Below, piece after piece: positions 25,063 to 32,819 of a DNA stretch of 64,000 bases. The stretch is from Exiguobacterium sp. J17977 (GTDB lineage: Bacteria > Bacillota > Bacilli > Exiguobacteriales > Exiguobacteriaceae), in assembly GCF_018616375.1 (NCBI RefSeq), contig NZ_JAEQBB010000006.1, positions 62,001 through 126,000 on the forward strand, given 5' to 3'. The notes beneath the pieces are model-generated. The model saw only the letters and a program-made list of their open reading frames with translations, was not told the origin of the DNA and ran no database searches. A program made the translations under genes and the position numbers. Numbering within the stretch: position 1 is the stretch's first letter; each line of letters starts with the position of its first letter.

Positions 25063-25617
25063 TTAATAAATGAACGGAATTAACCGTTTACGCGACTTGG
25101 CCCACGTCTGATACGTCGTACCGAAGTGAGACGTCAACATCTTCTCCTCGATATGGATGCGCCATAGAAGGGCGAGACTCATCAAACATGTTCCGACGAG
25201 CGCAATCATCCAATGCGCGAAAAAGAGTGAAAAGCCGAATGTAATAAACAAAAGCCCTGTGTATAGCGGGTGACGTAAATAACGATACGGTCCTGAACTG
25301 ACGAGTTCATCCGCGGGGCGGACGACGACGTGGCGGGTGAACTGATGTCGTAATTGTCGGATGCCCCAATAGCGAAGTGAGACACCGGTGATGAAACCGC
25401 TAAGGCCGAGCAGACGTTGCAGTGTGGCCTGACGTGTATCGGTCCAAGCAGAAAGTCCGATTGAGACGGCGAATACGGCGACCATCATCAAGGAGACGAT
25501 ATAAAAACTGGCGTGCTCACTGTTGCCATCGGTCGGTTCGGACCGGTTTCGGTATCGCCACATTTCATATAGCCAAGCGACCGAGGTGAGAATAAATAAT
25601 CCATCGAGCCAATCCAT
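25063..25617 (-). CDS. Isoprenylcysteine carboxyl methyltransferase-like membrane protein
   Basis: A 184-residue protein with about five membrane helices. The C-terminal SSGPYRYLRHPLYTGLLF and IHIEEKMLTSHFGTTYQTW are the SAM-binding RHPxY and EE-xxL-xxxFG-xY motifs of the ICMT/PEMT family. It likely methylates a lipid or small membrane compound; bacterial substrates are mostly unknown. ATG 25617 follows AAAGGAGG. Confidence 0.85.
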   Translation of the reverse strand: MDWLDGLFILTSVAWLYEMWRYRNRSEPTDGNSEHASFYIVSLMMVAVFAVSIGLSAWTDTRQATLQRLLGLSGFITGVSLRYWGIRQLRHQFTRHVVVRPADELVSSGPYRYLRHPLYTGLLFITFGFSLFFAHWMIALVGTCLMSLALLWRIHIEEKMLTSHFGTTYQTWAKSRKRLIPFIY

Positions 25618-25724
25618 AACGTGCCTCCTTTTTCAATACCTTCGATGTATTACCCGTGTCTTCCTCCTCATTAACGTGCAGGAGACGAAAAAACGTCTCG
25701 CGATGTGCGGGACGTCAAGAAAGA

Positions 25725-26573
25725 TTAACGGGCGTTGGCAAGCAAGGTTGCGGCAGCCTGCTGGGCAGGGGGCGCTTCTTTCGGCTCATCTTTAATCAAG
25801 TGGTACGTGAGACACATCGGTTTTTCGGTCCGCGGGTCGCGACCGATGATGGCATCGATATGGAACACTTGTCTGAGCACGAGCGGGCAAATGACTTCCT
25901 CGGCCGAACCGGTCGCGAGCACCTCGCCATCTTTCATCGCAACGATGTGATCGGCAAAGCGTGCGGCCTGGTTCAAATCGTGGAGCACCATGACGATGGT
26001 CCGTCCTTGTTCGCGATTGAGCGTTTCGAGCAGTTCGAGCACTTCGAGCTGATGGGCCAAATCGAGATACGTCGTCGGTTCATCCAAGAAGATTAAATCG
26101 GTCTCTTGGGCGAGCGCCATCGCAATCCATACGCGTTGACGTTGCCCGCCTGAGAGGGCATCGACGCTGCGGTCTTTATAAGCGAGCGTCCCGGTCACAT
26201 CGAGTGCCCAATCGATGACTTCGTGGTCGTGTTTCGAGAGGCGTCCAAATCCGGATTGATACGGGAATCGACCGTAAGAAACGAGTTCGCCCACCGTCAA
26301 GCCGCCGGCACCTTCCGGCGTTTGCGGCAAGATGGCCATTTTACGGGCAATCTCTTTCGTGTTGCATTTCGCGATGTCGGCCCCGTCCAAATGCACCGCG
26401 CCGGCTGATGGAGGAAGAATCCGGGTCATCGCTTTTAAGAGCGTCGATTTTCCACAACCGTTCGGTCCGATAATCGTTGTAATTTTATGGTCGGGAATCG
26501 ACAAGCTCAATTGTTTTACAATCGTCTTGTCCCCATATCCGACCTCGATATCCGTCGTATGTATCCGTGACAT
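25725..26573 (-). CDS. Iron-siderophore ABC transporter ATP-binding protein (FecE/FhuC type)
   Basis: A 282-residue ATPase: Walker A GPNGCGKSTLLKAMT, Q-loop LPQTPEG, signature ALSGGQRQRVW, Walker B LIFLDEPTTYLDLAHQ, and switch HDLNQAARF. The YLDLAHQ and LHDLNQAARFADH phrases are typical of siderophore/heme importers. It energises an importer whose permease and binding protein are not in the neighbourhood. ATG 26573 follows AAAGGGG with an 8-base gap. A consensus-like Fur box lies upstream, consistent with iron repression. Confidence 0.92.
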   Translation of the reverse strand: MSRIHTTDIEVGYGDKTIVKQLSLSIPDHKITTIIGPNGCGKSTLLKAMTRILPPSAGAVHLDGADIAKCNTKEIARKMAILPQTPEGAGGLTVGELVSYGRFPYQSGFGRLSKHDHEVIDWALDVTGTLAYKDRSVDALSGGQRQRVWIAMALAQETDLIFLDEPTTYLDLAHQLEVLELLETLNREQGRTIVMVLHDLNQAARFADHIVAMKDGEVLATGSAEEVICPLVLRQVFHIDAIIGRDPRTEKPMCLTYHLIKDEPKEAPPAQQAAATLLANAR

Positions 26574-26605
26574 GATGGATTCCCCTTTCCGTAGATGACG
26601 CCCAT

Positions 26606-26624
26606 GATAATGATTCTCAATATC
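26606..26624. promoter_or_regulatory. Fur box upstream of the siderophore ATPase
   Basis: GATAATGATTCTCAATATC matches the 19-bp Fur consensus GATAATGATTATCATTATC at 17 positions. It lies 33 bases upstream of the ATPase start on the reverse strand. Confidence 0.82.
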
Positions 26625-26710
26625 GAGTTTACTATAGCAAGCATGGCACATCGTGTCAATGTTGGTTTGAAGTCAAAATACATTGTCGAGCGGTCGAATT
26701 CGCGGTATAG

Positions 26711-26729
26711 TGAATGAGAATGAGAATCA
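26711..26729. promoter_or_regulatory. Fur-box-like repeat upstream of ferredoxin-NADP reductase
   Basis: TGAATGAGAATGAGAATCA contains three GA(G)AAT-type hexamers as in tandem Fur recognition, just after a TATAGT -10-like hexamer (26706-26711). It suggests iron control of the reductase gene, but the match is weaker than at 26606. Confidence 0.5.
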
Positions 26730-26762
26730 GTGGCGTTGGAGTTTGGAGGAAGGGTGAGGACG

Positions 26763-27812
26763 ATGAGCGAACAGGACCTATATGATGTAACGATTATTGG
26801 AGGCGGACCGGCCGGGTTATATGCGACGTTTTACAGCGGATTGCGGGGAATGAAAACGAAATTGATTGAGTTTCAACCGCATCTCGGCGGCAAAATCCAT
26901 GTCTATCCAGAGAAGATGATTTGGGACGTTGGCGGTGTCACGCCGACGTCCGGGGCTCGACTCATCGAACAATTGGTAGAACAAGGATTGACGTTTGACC
27001 CGACCGTCGTGCTCGGAGAAAAGGTCGAATCGATGACGAAAGATCACGATGGCAATTTCGTATTGGATACGACGCAAGGGCAACATCGATCGAAAACGGT
27101 CATTGTCGCGACGGGAAGTGGGATTCTGCAACCGCAGAAAATTGATATTAGTGGGGCGGAGCGCTTCGAGGTCTCCAACTTGCACTATACGGTCAAATCG
27201 CTCATGGCGTTCAAAGGGAAGACGGTGTTAATCTCGGGTGGCGGCAACAGTGCGATCGACTGGGCCAACGAACTTGAACCGATTGCCGAACGTGTCATTT
27301 TGACGTATCGGAAAGAGGCGCTCAAAGGACATGAGTCGCAAGTCGAGAAACTCCTCTGTGGACGGGTCGACTGTCGATTGCATACGCAAATCGATGATTT
27401 GATTTCCCGGGACGGGACGACGATTCACGCTGTTGCTCTTGTCGATTGCGGGACAGGTGCACGCGAGATTGTGGAAGTGGACGAGGTCGTCATCAATCAT
27501 GGATATGAGCAGGATACGGCGCTTCTCGGGGAATGTGAGCTTCAAGTCGAGATGGTGAACGATTTTTACGTGAAAGGCAATGCAGGCAGTGAGTCGTCGG
27601 TGCCGGGGTTATATGCAGCGGGCGACATCTTGATGCATGAAGGGAAAGTTCATCTGATTGCCGGCGCTTTTCAAGATGCGGCCAACGCTGTTAATCGGGC
27701 GAAAACATTCATTGATCCGGGCGCGACGAAAACGGCGATGGTGTCTTCCCATAACGAACGATTGAAAACGAAGAACCGAGATATCATCCAGCAAGCATTA
27801 CAAAAGCAGTGA
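26763..27812 (+). CDS. Ferredoxin--NADP(+) reductase, thioredoxin-reductase type (YumC/YcgT-like)
   Basis: A 349-residue FAD/NADPH flavoprotein without a CxxC active site, as in the TrxR-like ferredoxin reductases of Bacilli. The FAD site is TIIGGGPAGLYATFYSGLRG, the NADPH site VLISGGGNSAIDWANEL, and the second FAD motif GLYAAGDI. ATG 26763 is preferred (GGAGGAAGGGTGAGG upstream). A Fur-box-like sequence and divergence from a siderophore ATPase suggest a YcgT-type role: supplying electrons under iron limitation, for example for iron release. Confidence 0.9.
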   Translation: MSEQDLYDVTIIGGGPAGLYATFYSGLRGMKTKLIEFQPHLGGKIHVYPEKMIWDVGGVTPTSGARLIEQLVEQGLTFDPTVVLGEKVESMTKDHDGNFVLDTTQGQHRSKTVIVATGSGILQPQKIDISGAERFEVSNLHYTVKSLMAFKGKTVLISGGGNSAIDWANELEPIAERVILTYRKEALKGHESQVEKLLCGRVDCRLHTQIDDLISRDGTTIHAVALVDCGTGAREIVEVDEVVINHGYEQDTALLGECELQVEMVNDFYVKGNAGSESSVPGLYAAGDILMHEGKVHLIAGAFQDAANAVNRAKTFIDPGATKTAMVSSHNERLKTKNRDIIQQALQKQ

Positions 27813-27832
27813 GGGAAGCCCCTCACTGCTTT
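27803..27832. terminator. Bidirectional terminator between FNR and epimerase genes
   Basis: AAAGCAGTGAGG pairs with CCTCACTGCTTT across the loop GAAGCC. It overlaps the ends of both genes. Confidence 0.8.
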
Positions 27833-28236
27833 ATTGTTGGATAATCGCACAGTTCGACGATGACGCCGCCGGAATGGCGGGGGTCCATATAGATGAGGCG
27901 CCGGCCTTTAGCCGTCGTCCGCAACGTGTCCTCTAAAAAAGTCACACCGTCCCGTTTGAGCGACGTAATCGATTCGTCCAAATCCTCGACGCGATAGGCG
28001 ATATGGTGAACGCCTTTACCCCGTGCTTTCATAAAGCGGGCGATTGGACTGGTCGGGCTCGTCGGCAATAACAGTTCAATCACGTCGTCACCAACGTGGA
28101 TGACGGCAATCTCCGTCTCGACGCCGACGGCCGTGTTCGTATAACGGTCGACCAACTTCCCTTGTAGAACGGTCGTGTAAAATGCAATCGCCTCGTCTAA
28201 GTCACGGACGGCGATTCCGGTATGGTCAATATGCAT
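27823..28236 (-). CDS. Methylmalonyl-CoA epimerase-like glyoxalase-fold protein
   Basis: A 137-residue vicinal-oxygen-chelate protein. HIDHTGIAVRDLDEAIAFY at the N-terminus, IELLLP with the metal-ligand Glu, GVHHIAYRVEDLD and GVIVELCDY give the His/Glu/His/Glu metal set in the order found in methylmalonyl-CoA epimerases. No mutase gene is nearby, so a different acyl-CoA or glyoxalase-type substrate is possible. ATG 28236 has GGAGG 8 bases upstream. Confidence 0.82.
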   Translation of the reverse strand: MHIDHTGIAVRDLDEAIAFYTTVLQGKLVDRYTNTAVGVETEIAVIHVGDDVIELLLPTSPTSPIARFMKARGKGVHHIAYRVEDLDESITSLKRDGVTFLEDTLRTTAKGRRLIYMDPRHSGGVIVELCDYPTIKQ

Positions 28237-28339
28237 GGTTGTTCCCTCCTCTCGCTCTAGTTTGACGAAACTTGAACAAAATGTCACTTCACAACGTTTT
28301 GTCGGAATCCGATATACTAAAGGAGGGAGGGACGGCGAA

Positions 28340-28711
28340 ATGAACGGAAAGATCACTCTTGGATTGATCAGCGCGTTCGCGCTGGTGTCATTTGTGTTTG
28401 GACTCTCACTTGCGACGTTTGTCGATTATCGGATCAATGAAGAGCAAGTCGTTCTGGAACGCTTGACGACCCATAAAAAAATTGGTCCATCTGAACTTCT
28501 ATCCACAGAAGTGGATTTTCACTTGAACGGTTCGAATTACGCCTTGCGGTTTACAGACGAACCTCACATCACGTACTGGTTCAGTGTGACGGATCGTGAA
28601 ATTCAGTTCGACCGAATTGAATCGTTGGACCGGCGTGATACAGGTCTTCGGACCGCTCTCTTTGAAAAGATGCCACCGCTCGCGATGGACTCGACAAACG
28701 CTGCCGAATAA
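28340..28711 (+). CDS. Unrecognised single-pass membrane protein
   Basis: A 123-residue protein with one N-terminal membrane helix (about 5-28) and an external mixed domain containing YALRFTDEPHITYWFSV. This beta-rich stretch faintly recalls DUF3139-type small Bacillus proteins, but the match is uncertain. ATG 28340 has GGAGG 9 bases upstream, supporting expression. It diverges from the epimerase gene and ends in a terminator. Function unknown. Confidence 0.7.
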   Translation: MNGKITLGLISAFALVSFVFGLSLATFVDYRINEEQVVLERLTTHKKIGPSELLSTEVDFHLNGSNYALRFTDEPHITYWFSVTDREIQFDRIESLDRRDTGLRTALFEKMPPLAMDSTNAAE

Positions 28712-28714
28712 AAG

Positions 28715-28764
28715 CACGAAACGAACGAGTCTGATTGACGGACCGCGGGCGTTTCGTGTTTTTT
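28715..28764. terminator. Terminator between the membrane protein and the gene at 28766
   Basis: CACGAAACG pairs with CGTTTCGTG across a long loop, followed by TTTTTTATT. Confidence 0.65.
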
Positions 28765-28765
28765 A

Positions 28766-29635
28766 TTAGGTCGTTGTGGAAGGGGTCAAGTACTTCAATA
28801 ATGTATAAGTGGATGATGGTGTCGGACGGGCACCTTGCTCGTATAAAGCGTGCAGGATGTGTGTCTGCATCGAAGTGGCAGTGACACTCATCAATTCTGT
28901 CTTTTTAAATTTATCATAGTATGATTGCTGAAAAAATGAGATGCCTTCTTGAGTAAATTCTTTTGGGCCAACGATATGCAACTCGTGGAGGTACAATCGA
29001 CCTTGCTTAATCTCGCCGTACATCGTACCGACCACGGTGCCTTTCCATTTTAACGAATAAAAGATGGTTTGCCTTCGATGGAGCAAATCAAGTTTCCGAT
29101 CCGTAAAAGGGGTGGCTCCGGGTAAGAGTCCGAAAAATTGATTACGGTTTCGTAACCAATCATGATGTGTCTCCGGATACTCTATACAAAATTGCCAATG
29201 TTCAAACGTTGTTTTTGTGTACGGCACGCAAAGGAACTCATATGGCGTCGCTTCATGATGAAAAAGAAATCCAATGTCCTGGACCCCGTTCAACAAATCG
29301 TCCGGCGCGTCACTTGGGAGCTTTAGTGAAACCAGTGTGCGGTGACAAACCTTTGATTGAAGTTGGAAAAGGACCCGATCGATTAAACCGCTTAACATCT
29401 TGCGATTTTTCCCAGTGGTGTCGCTCAAGCGAATCACATGCGCGGCTTTGAAATCGGTGCAGTCTACGTTGACGGCGGCGACTGGCTCATTACGGAACCA
29501 TCCAGTGTAGTGATAACAGTCATCAGGTAGACAAAAGAGATGTGGGATTTGACCCATTGGATAAAAAGAATGGAGCATGGACCGTTCATGGGACTCGAGT
29601 TGTCGGCTTTCTTTGACGATAAAGGTGTGCTTCAC
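28766..29635 (-). CDS. Unrecognised protein, possibly a degenerate tandem GNAT
   Basis: A 289-residue soluble protein starting at a GTG with a poor ribosome site (AAAGTAGG). Both halves have patterns reminiscent of acetyltransferases: GWFRNEPVAAVNVDCTD in the first and KWKGTVVGTMYGEIKQGRLYLHELHI then FKKTELMSVTATSMQTH in the second. No clear acetyl-CoA loop (Q/RxxGxG/A) is visible. Codon use is somewhat more AT-rich than its neighbours, which may indicate later acquisition. A cre-like site lies about 43 bases upstream. Function unknown. Confidence 0.6.
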   Translation of the reverse strand: MKHTFIVKESRQLESHERSMLHSFYPMGQIPHLFCLPDDCYHYTGWFRNEPVAAVNVDCTDFKAAHVIRLSDTTGKNRKMLSGLIDRVLFQLQSKVCHRTLVSLKLPSDAPDDLLNGVQDIGFLFHHEATPYEFLCVPYTKTTFEHWQFCIEYPETHHDWLRNRNQFFGLLPGATPFTDRKLDLLHRRQTIFYSLKWKGTVVGTMYGEIKQGRLYLHELHIVGPKEFTQEGISFFQQSYYDKFKKTELMSVTATSMQTHILHALYEQGARPTPSSTYTLLKYLTPSTTT

Positions 29636-29966
29636 GAAAGCAACCTACTTTCTACAAGTATTGGAACACCCTTAAATTGTAAGCGTTACCAACTAAAAAT
29701 ACTTGTATTAATATGATGAACATTTTTTGGTTGAAATAGGGATAGTTTTATGGTGTTTTCCTGAACGGTTCGTTCGAAATAAGCACAGAAATGGCTTCAG
29801 GAATGGGTTTGTGGAAAAGCGGAGCGAAAGAAACAAAAGCGCGTCTTCGAAGTGGGACAGGGTGTGAGAATTATTTTACAGGTGAAAAAACGAAGAAAAA
29901 ACCGCGTCATGGCTCTGAAACAGACATGCTATACTGGACGTAAAGAAACGAACCGAGGAGATGACT
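29636..29966. other. 331-base gap between divergent genes
   Basis: Contains a cre-like site at 29678-29691, an AT-rich stretch, and an extended -10 promoter (TGC TATACT, 29927-29935) for the small protein at 29967. No convincing ORF with a ribosome site and no structured RNA was recognised in 29700-29920. Confidence 0.6.
29678..29691. promoter_or_regulatory. cre site (CcpA) upstream of the gene at 28766
   Basis: TGTAAGCGTTACCA fits TGWAANCGNTNWCA except at one W position (C). It matches the looser WTGNNARCGNWWWCAW form closely. It overlaps a TACAAT -10-like hexamer read on the reverse strand, so it would repress that gene. Confidence 0.55.
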
Positions 29967-30191
29967 ATGCGATATTTCACGGGATTGTGGTTGATAGTAG
30001 TGTTGTTGGCGGGCACACCGCTCGTGGCGCAAGCGGATACAGAACCGATTGTGGTCCATGAGAATGTCATCGTCGACGAAACGGTAGAACTATATGAGGG
30101 GTTTCGATCCCCGAATGAGATGGTCTTTATTTTTGTATTAATCGTATTATTGTCAGTCATCGGCCTAGGCATCATTAATGCCATCGAATAA
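29967..30191 (+). CDS. Small exported membrane protein of unknown function
   Basis: A 74-residue protein with an N-terminal signal-like hydrophobic segment ending near LVAQA-DTEP (cleavage plausible), a short acidic extracellular stretch and a C-terminal membrane helix (about 48-70) ending in NAIE. GAGGAG lies 6 bases before ATG 29967; an ATG two codons earlier is too close. An extended -10 promoter (TGC TATACT) lies about 30 bases upstream. No family recognised. If the signal is cleaved the mature protein is about 50 residues. Confidence 0.65.
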   Translation: MRYFTGLWLIVVLLAGTPLVAQADTEPIVVHENVIVDETVELYEGFRSPNEMVFIFVLIVLLSVIGLGIINAIE

Positions 30192-30193
30192 CG

Positions 30194-30207
30194 TGAAAAC
30201 GTTCACA
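30194..30207. promoter_or_regulatory. cre site (CcpA) upstream of the candidate small RNA
   Basis: TGAAAACGTTCACA matches the cre consensus TGWAANCGNTNWCA at every position. Its centre lies about 60 bases before the predicted RNA start, a spacing like that of CcpA-activated promoters such as ackA in B. subtilis. Confidence 0.65.
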
Positions 30208-30260
30208 AAAATGCAATATCTGACACGGAAGCGGTTTCAAATCTGATTTATACTAAACGT

Positions 30261-30366
30261 GTAGGAAGGAAGTTCTGCACCAACTTCCCCTCCTTTTCAG
30301 ATGAACACCCCTCGTTCATATCATGTATTGGAGTCAATCGACGATGTCGATTGACTCCCTTTTTTT
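30261..30366 (+). ncRNA. Candidate C-rich small RNA
   Basis: Predicted from a TATACT -10 (30249-30254), an upstream cre and a strong terminator, in a gap with no translatable ORF. The roughly 106-base transcript would contain CCCCTCCTTTT (30287-30297), complementary to Shine-Dalgarno sequences as in known C-rich Firmicutes regulatory RNAs. A local hairpin GGAAGTT/AACTTCC precedes it. A 17-codon ATG frame at 30301 has no ribosome site. The -35 is poor, so transcription is unproven; the hairpin could also belong to the preceding gene's 3' end. Confidence 0.45.
30330..30366 (+). terminator. Strong terminator ending the candidate small RNA
   Basis: A 13-bp perfect stem (GGAGTCAATCGAC / GTCGATTGACTCC, loop GAT) followed by seven Ts. 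It is oriented rightward only. Confidence 0.88.
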
Positions 30367-30381
30367 GTATGCAGCATAAGG

Positions 30382-31296
30382 TTACAACTGGATACGCTTT
30401 TCTTTGGCGAGACGTCGCAGTCGTTTCGTTTCATTCGTATGTCCATGACTTTCGAGCATATTGACGTACACTTTGAACGGTTCGGAACGATGCGAGAAGA
30501 AAGGGATATATTCGGCGAACAGTTTTTGTTCGGCTTCGGATAAAAAGCCACGTTCGACGAGTAACTCCAGTTCAAGCATTTTTAAGGCTTGATAATCGGC
30601 GAGCGCATTGTCGTCTGTCTGGGCTTTGGCTAACGTCCGGTCACACAACGTGGTGAGACGTTCGTGGAGCAAGTTCCATTCAGCGATGCTATACGATTGC
30701 TCGAGGAGGGTCGAGAGTAAATCGACCCGGGTGGAATCGACATCTTTTGGGACGTGGAGTGCGGTATACAAGGAACGGTCGATCCAAACGGCAGGGGAAG
30801 GGGCATCGAGTTGATAATACTGAATCAACTGGGATAACATCGAGGTCTGGGACAACTTTAATAATCGAAACGGGTCACTCGTCGTGAATAGAGGCTCTTC
30901 TCCAGCTGAAGATGACAGCAACAAAAACATCTCTTCATACATCGTCCGAGCCTCGGGCTCCTCGTCAGCATAATGCACGAGGTCGCGAATGATTTTTTTG
31001 GCGTGAATGTACCAATTTTTTTGATCCCGTTCACTCATCACTTGATTGGGCACTAAATATAAATGGTCATATGCCAATTCGACAAAGCGCTCAGCGAGGA
31101 TGATGGTTTGCGAGAGCGAATGCCGTTCGTCTGACGACTTTTGTTCTTTATAGCGCGTGAACTGGCTGACCATAAAGTCGATGTCTTTCTCTTCAATCAC
31201 GGTTTTTGGGATGTTGCGATACATCTCGACAATCACATCGCGAAGCGTGGCTTCCCCGTATTGTTCCAACAACATCCGTAACTTCCCGATACGCAT
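30382..31296 (-). CDS. Unrecognised all-helical protein
   Basis: A 304-residue soluble protein, charged and predicted almost entirely helical, without membrane segments or recognisable catalytic motifs. The C-terminal third resembles helical-repeat (TPR-like) pairs, ending in a basic tail (TKRLRRLAKEKRIQL). ATG 31296 has GGAGGGAG upstream. Single-gene unit facing the candidate small RNA's terminator. Function unknown; possibly a scaffold or regulator. Confidence 0.65.
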   Translation of the reverse strand: MRIGKLRMLLEQYGEATLRDVIVEMYRNIPKTVIEEKDIDFMVSQFTRYKEQKSSDERHSLSQTIILAERFVELAYDHLYLVPNQVMSERDQKNWYIHAKKIIRDLVHYADEEPEARTMYEEMFLLLSSSAGEEPLFTTSDPFRLLKLSQTSMLSQLIQYYQLDAPSPAVWIDRSLYTALHVPKDVDSTRVDLLSTLLEQSYSIAEWNLLHERLTTLCDRTLAKAQTDDNALADYQALKMLELELLVERGFLSEAEQKLFAEYIPFFSHRSEPFKVYVNMLESHGHTNETKRLRRLAKEKRIQL

Positions 31297-31498
31297 TAGC
31301 TCTCCCTCCTTTCGAGAGGACGTCGAACAATCTATCCATCCACAGATGGGCAGACACCAATTATTATTCCTTTCCCGGTTTCGATTCAAAACAACCCTTC
31401 CGTCTCATGCTTAAGACGGATTTTTGCGCTAACCGTTGTCAGAATAGCGTTTGTCGATGATAATGTAGAAAAATCTAACCATACTAGAGGTACAGCAT

Positions 31499-32740
31499 AT
31501 GAATGACGATCAACACTTATCACGTGTCGAACGACGGAGACGGGAGCTTGAACGCGAACGATTAACCGAACAAGCCCGGCTAGACGAACAAGCCCGATTA
31601 GATGAAGAGGCTCGACACGAGACGCATCAGCACCAAGGGCATGAAGCAGACAAGTTAAACAATGATTCGAATCGGCCGACAGATCCAGGACAAGGCGAGC
31701 ATCCGTTTTTAAATCGTTCGGACGAACCCTCGTCGGAACGAAAGAAAAAATCGCTCAACGTCAGAAAACCGAAACTGGGTCTGCCGTTCGCTAAGAAGCG
31801 CAAGTCGAAGCCGCGCCGAGACGAACGACGTGAGCCTAGACAGAAAACTCGAGAGCCAGAACGGACACATACCAAGCGGGAGACCGCCGCTCCAAAGGAC
31901 AAACCACGCCGTCGCAAGTGGAAAGGCAAATTGCTCCTCGTGCTGTTGCTCCTGGTCATCGGGGCCGGCTTTATGGCGACACGTCCGGTCACGTTCCTCG
32001 TCATGGGCAGCGATGCCCGGGTCGGAGAATCGTTATCAGGCTCACGGACCGACTCGTTACAGTTGATGGAGTTCGTGCCGCGTTCCCGCACGGTCCAAAA
32101 CGTCTCGATTCCACGTGACACGTATACGGCGATTCCTTGTGAGCCAGAGCGGGAAGGCGATAAAATCACCCATGCGTTCGCCTATGGCGGCGCCGACTGT
32201 ACCGTTGGAGCCGTGGAGGGATTGACCGAGGCGTCTGTCGACGGTCAAGTCGTCATCACGTTCGAAACGTTCATGGAACTGATTGATTTGGTTGGTGGCG
32301 TCAACGTGACTGCAACCCACTCGTTCAGCGAGAAAGGTTTCAATCAGACGTATGAGTATACAGAAGGTGTCTCTTACGCTATGGACGGGGATATGGCGCT
32401 CGCCTATGCCCGTCATCGGAAAACAGATACGGACGGGGCGCGATCGAACCGACAGACCGAGGTCATGTCAGCCGTCGCTGATAAATTGGCCAGTCCAACA
32501 GGGTGGACAAAAATACCGGCCACGTATCGCTTTATGAAAGACGAGATGGGGCTTGAGATGAACCCGCTCCAGATGGCTTCCATCGGAATGACGATGGCGC
32601 TACAACCACAGGTGGATAAACTTCAAATCGAAGGAGAAGACGCCTACATCGATAATGTCTATTACTATCAACCGACCGAAGCGAGTGTTCAAGCCGTTCG
32701 CGACGCCCTAGACTTAACGATGTGGGGAACTGTGAGATAA
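31499..32740 (+). CDS. LytR-CpsA-Psr (LCP) family cell-wall polymer ligase
   Basis: A 413-residue membrane-anchored protein. An unusually long, very charged cytoplasmic N-terminus (about 140 residues, rich in Arg/Glu with repeated EQARLDE units and Arg/Lys clusters) precedes one membrane helix (about 143-161) and the extracellular LCP domain. MGSDAR, SRTDSLQL, NVSIPRDTY and AYARHRKTDTDGARSNRQ supply the Arg/Asp residues that bind polyprenyl pyrophosphate. LCP enzymes attach teichoic acids or similar polymers to peptidoglycan. ATG 31499 follows AGAGG. Confidence 0.92.
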   Translation: MNDDQHLSRVERRRRELERERLTEQARLDEQARLDEEARHETHQHQGHEADKLNNDSNRPTDPGQGEHPFLNRSDEPSSERKKKSLNVRKPKLGLPFAKKRKSKPRRDERREPRQKTREPERTHTKRETAAPKDKPRRRKWKGKLLLVLLLLVIGAGFMATRPVTFLVMGSDARVGESLSGSRTDSLQLMEFVPRSRTVQNVSIPRDTYTAIPCEPEREGDKITHAFAYGGADCTVGAVEGLTEASVDGQVVITFETFMELIDLVGGVNVTATHSFSEKGFNQTYEYTEGVSYAMDGDMALAYARHRKTDTDGARSNRQTEVMSAVADKLASPTGWTKIPATYRFMKDEMGLEMNPLQMASIGMTMALQPQVDKLQIEGEDAYIDNVYYYQPTEASVQAVRDALDLTMWGTVR

Positions 32741-32819
32741 TTTTGCGAAAAGGGTTTGATTCCATCCTGAAAGAGGAAATTTAATCAAATGAACTACTCT
32801 TTTGAGGAGGGAAATTTGA

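Noticed and set aside
30301-30354. 17-codon ORF inside the candidate small RNA
   Set aside because: The bases before its ATG are C-rich (the opposite of a ribosome site) and the frame overlaps the terminator stem.
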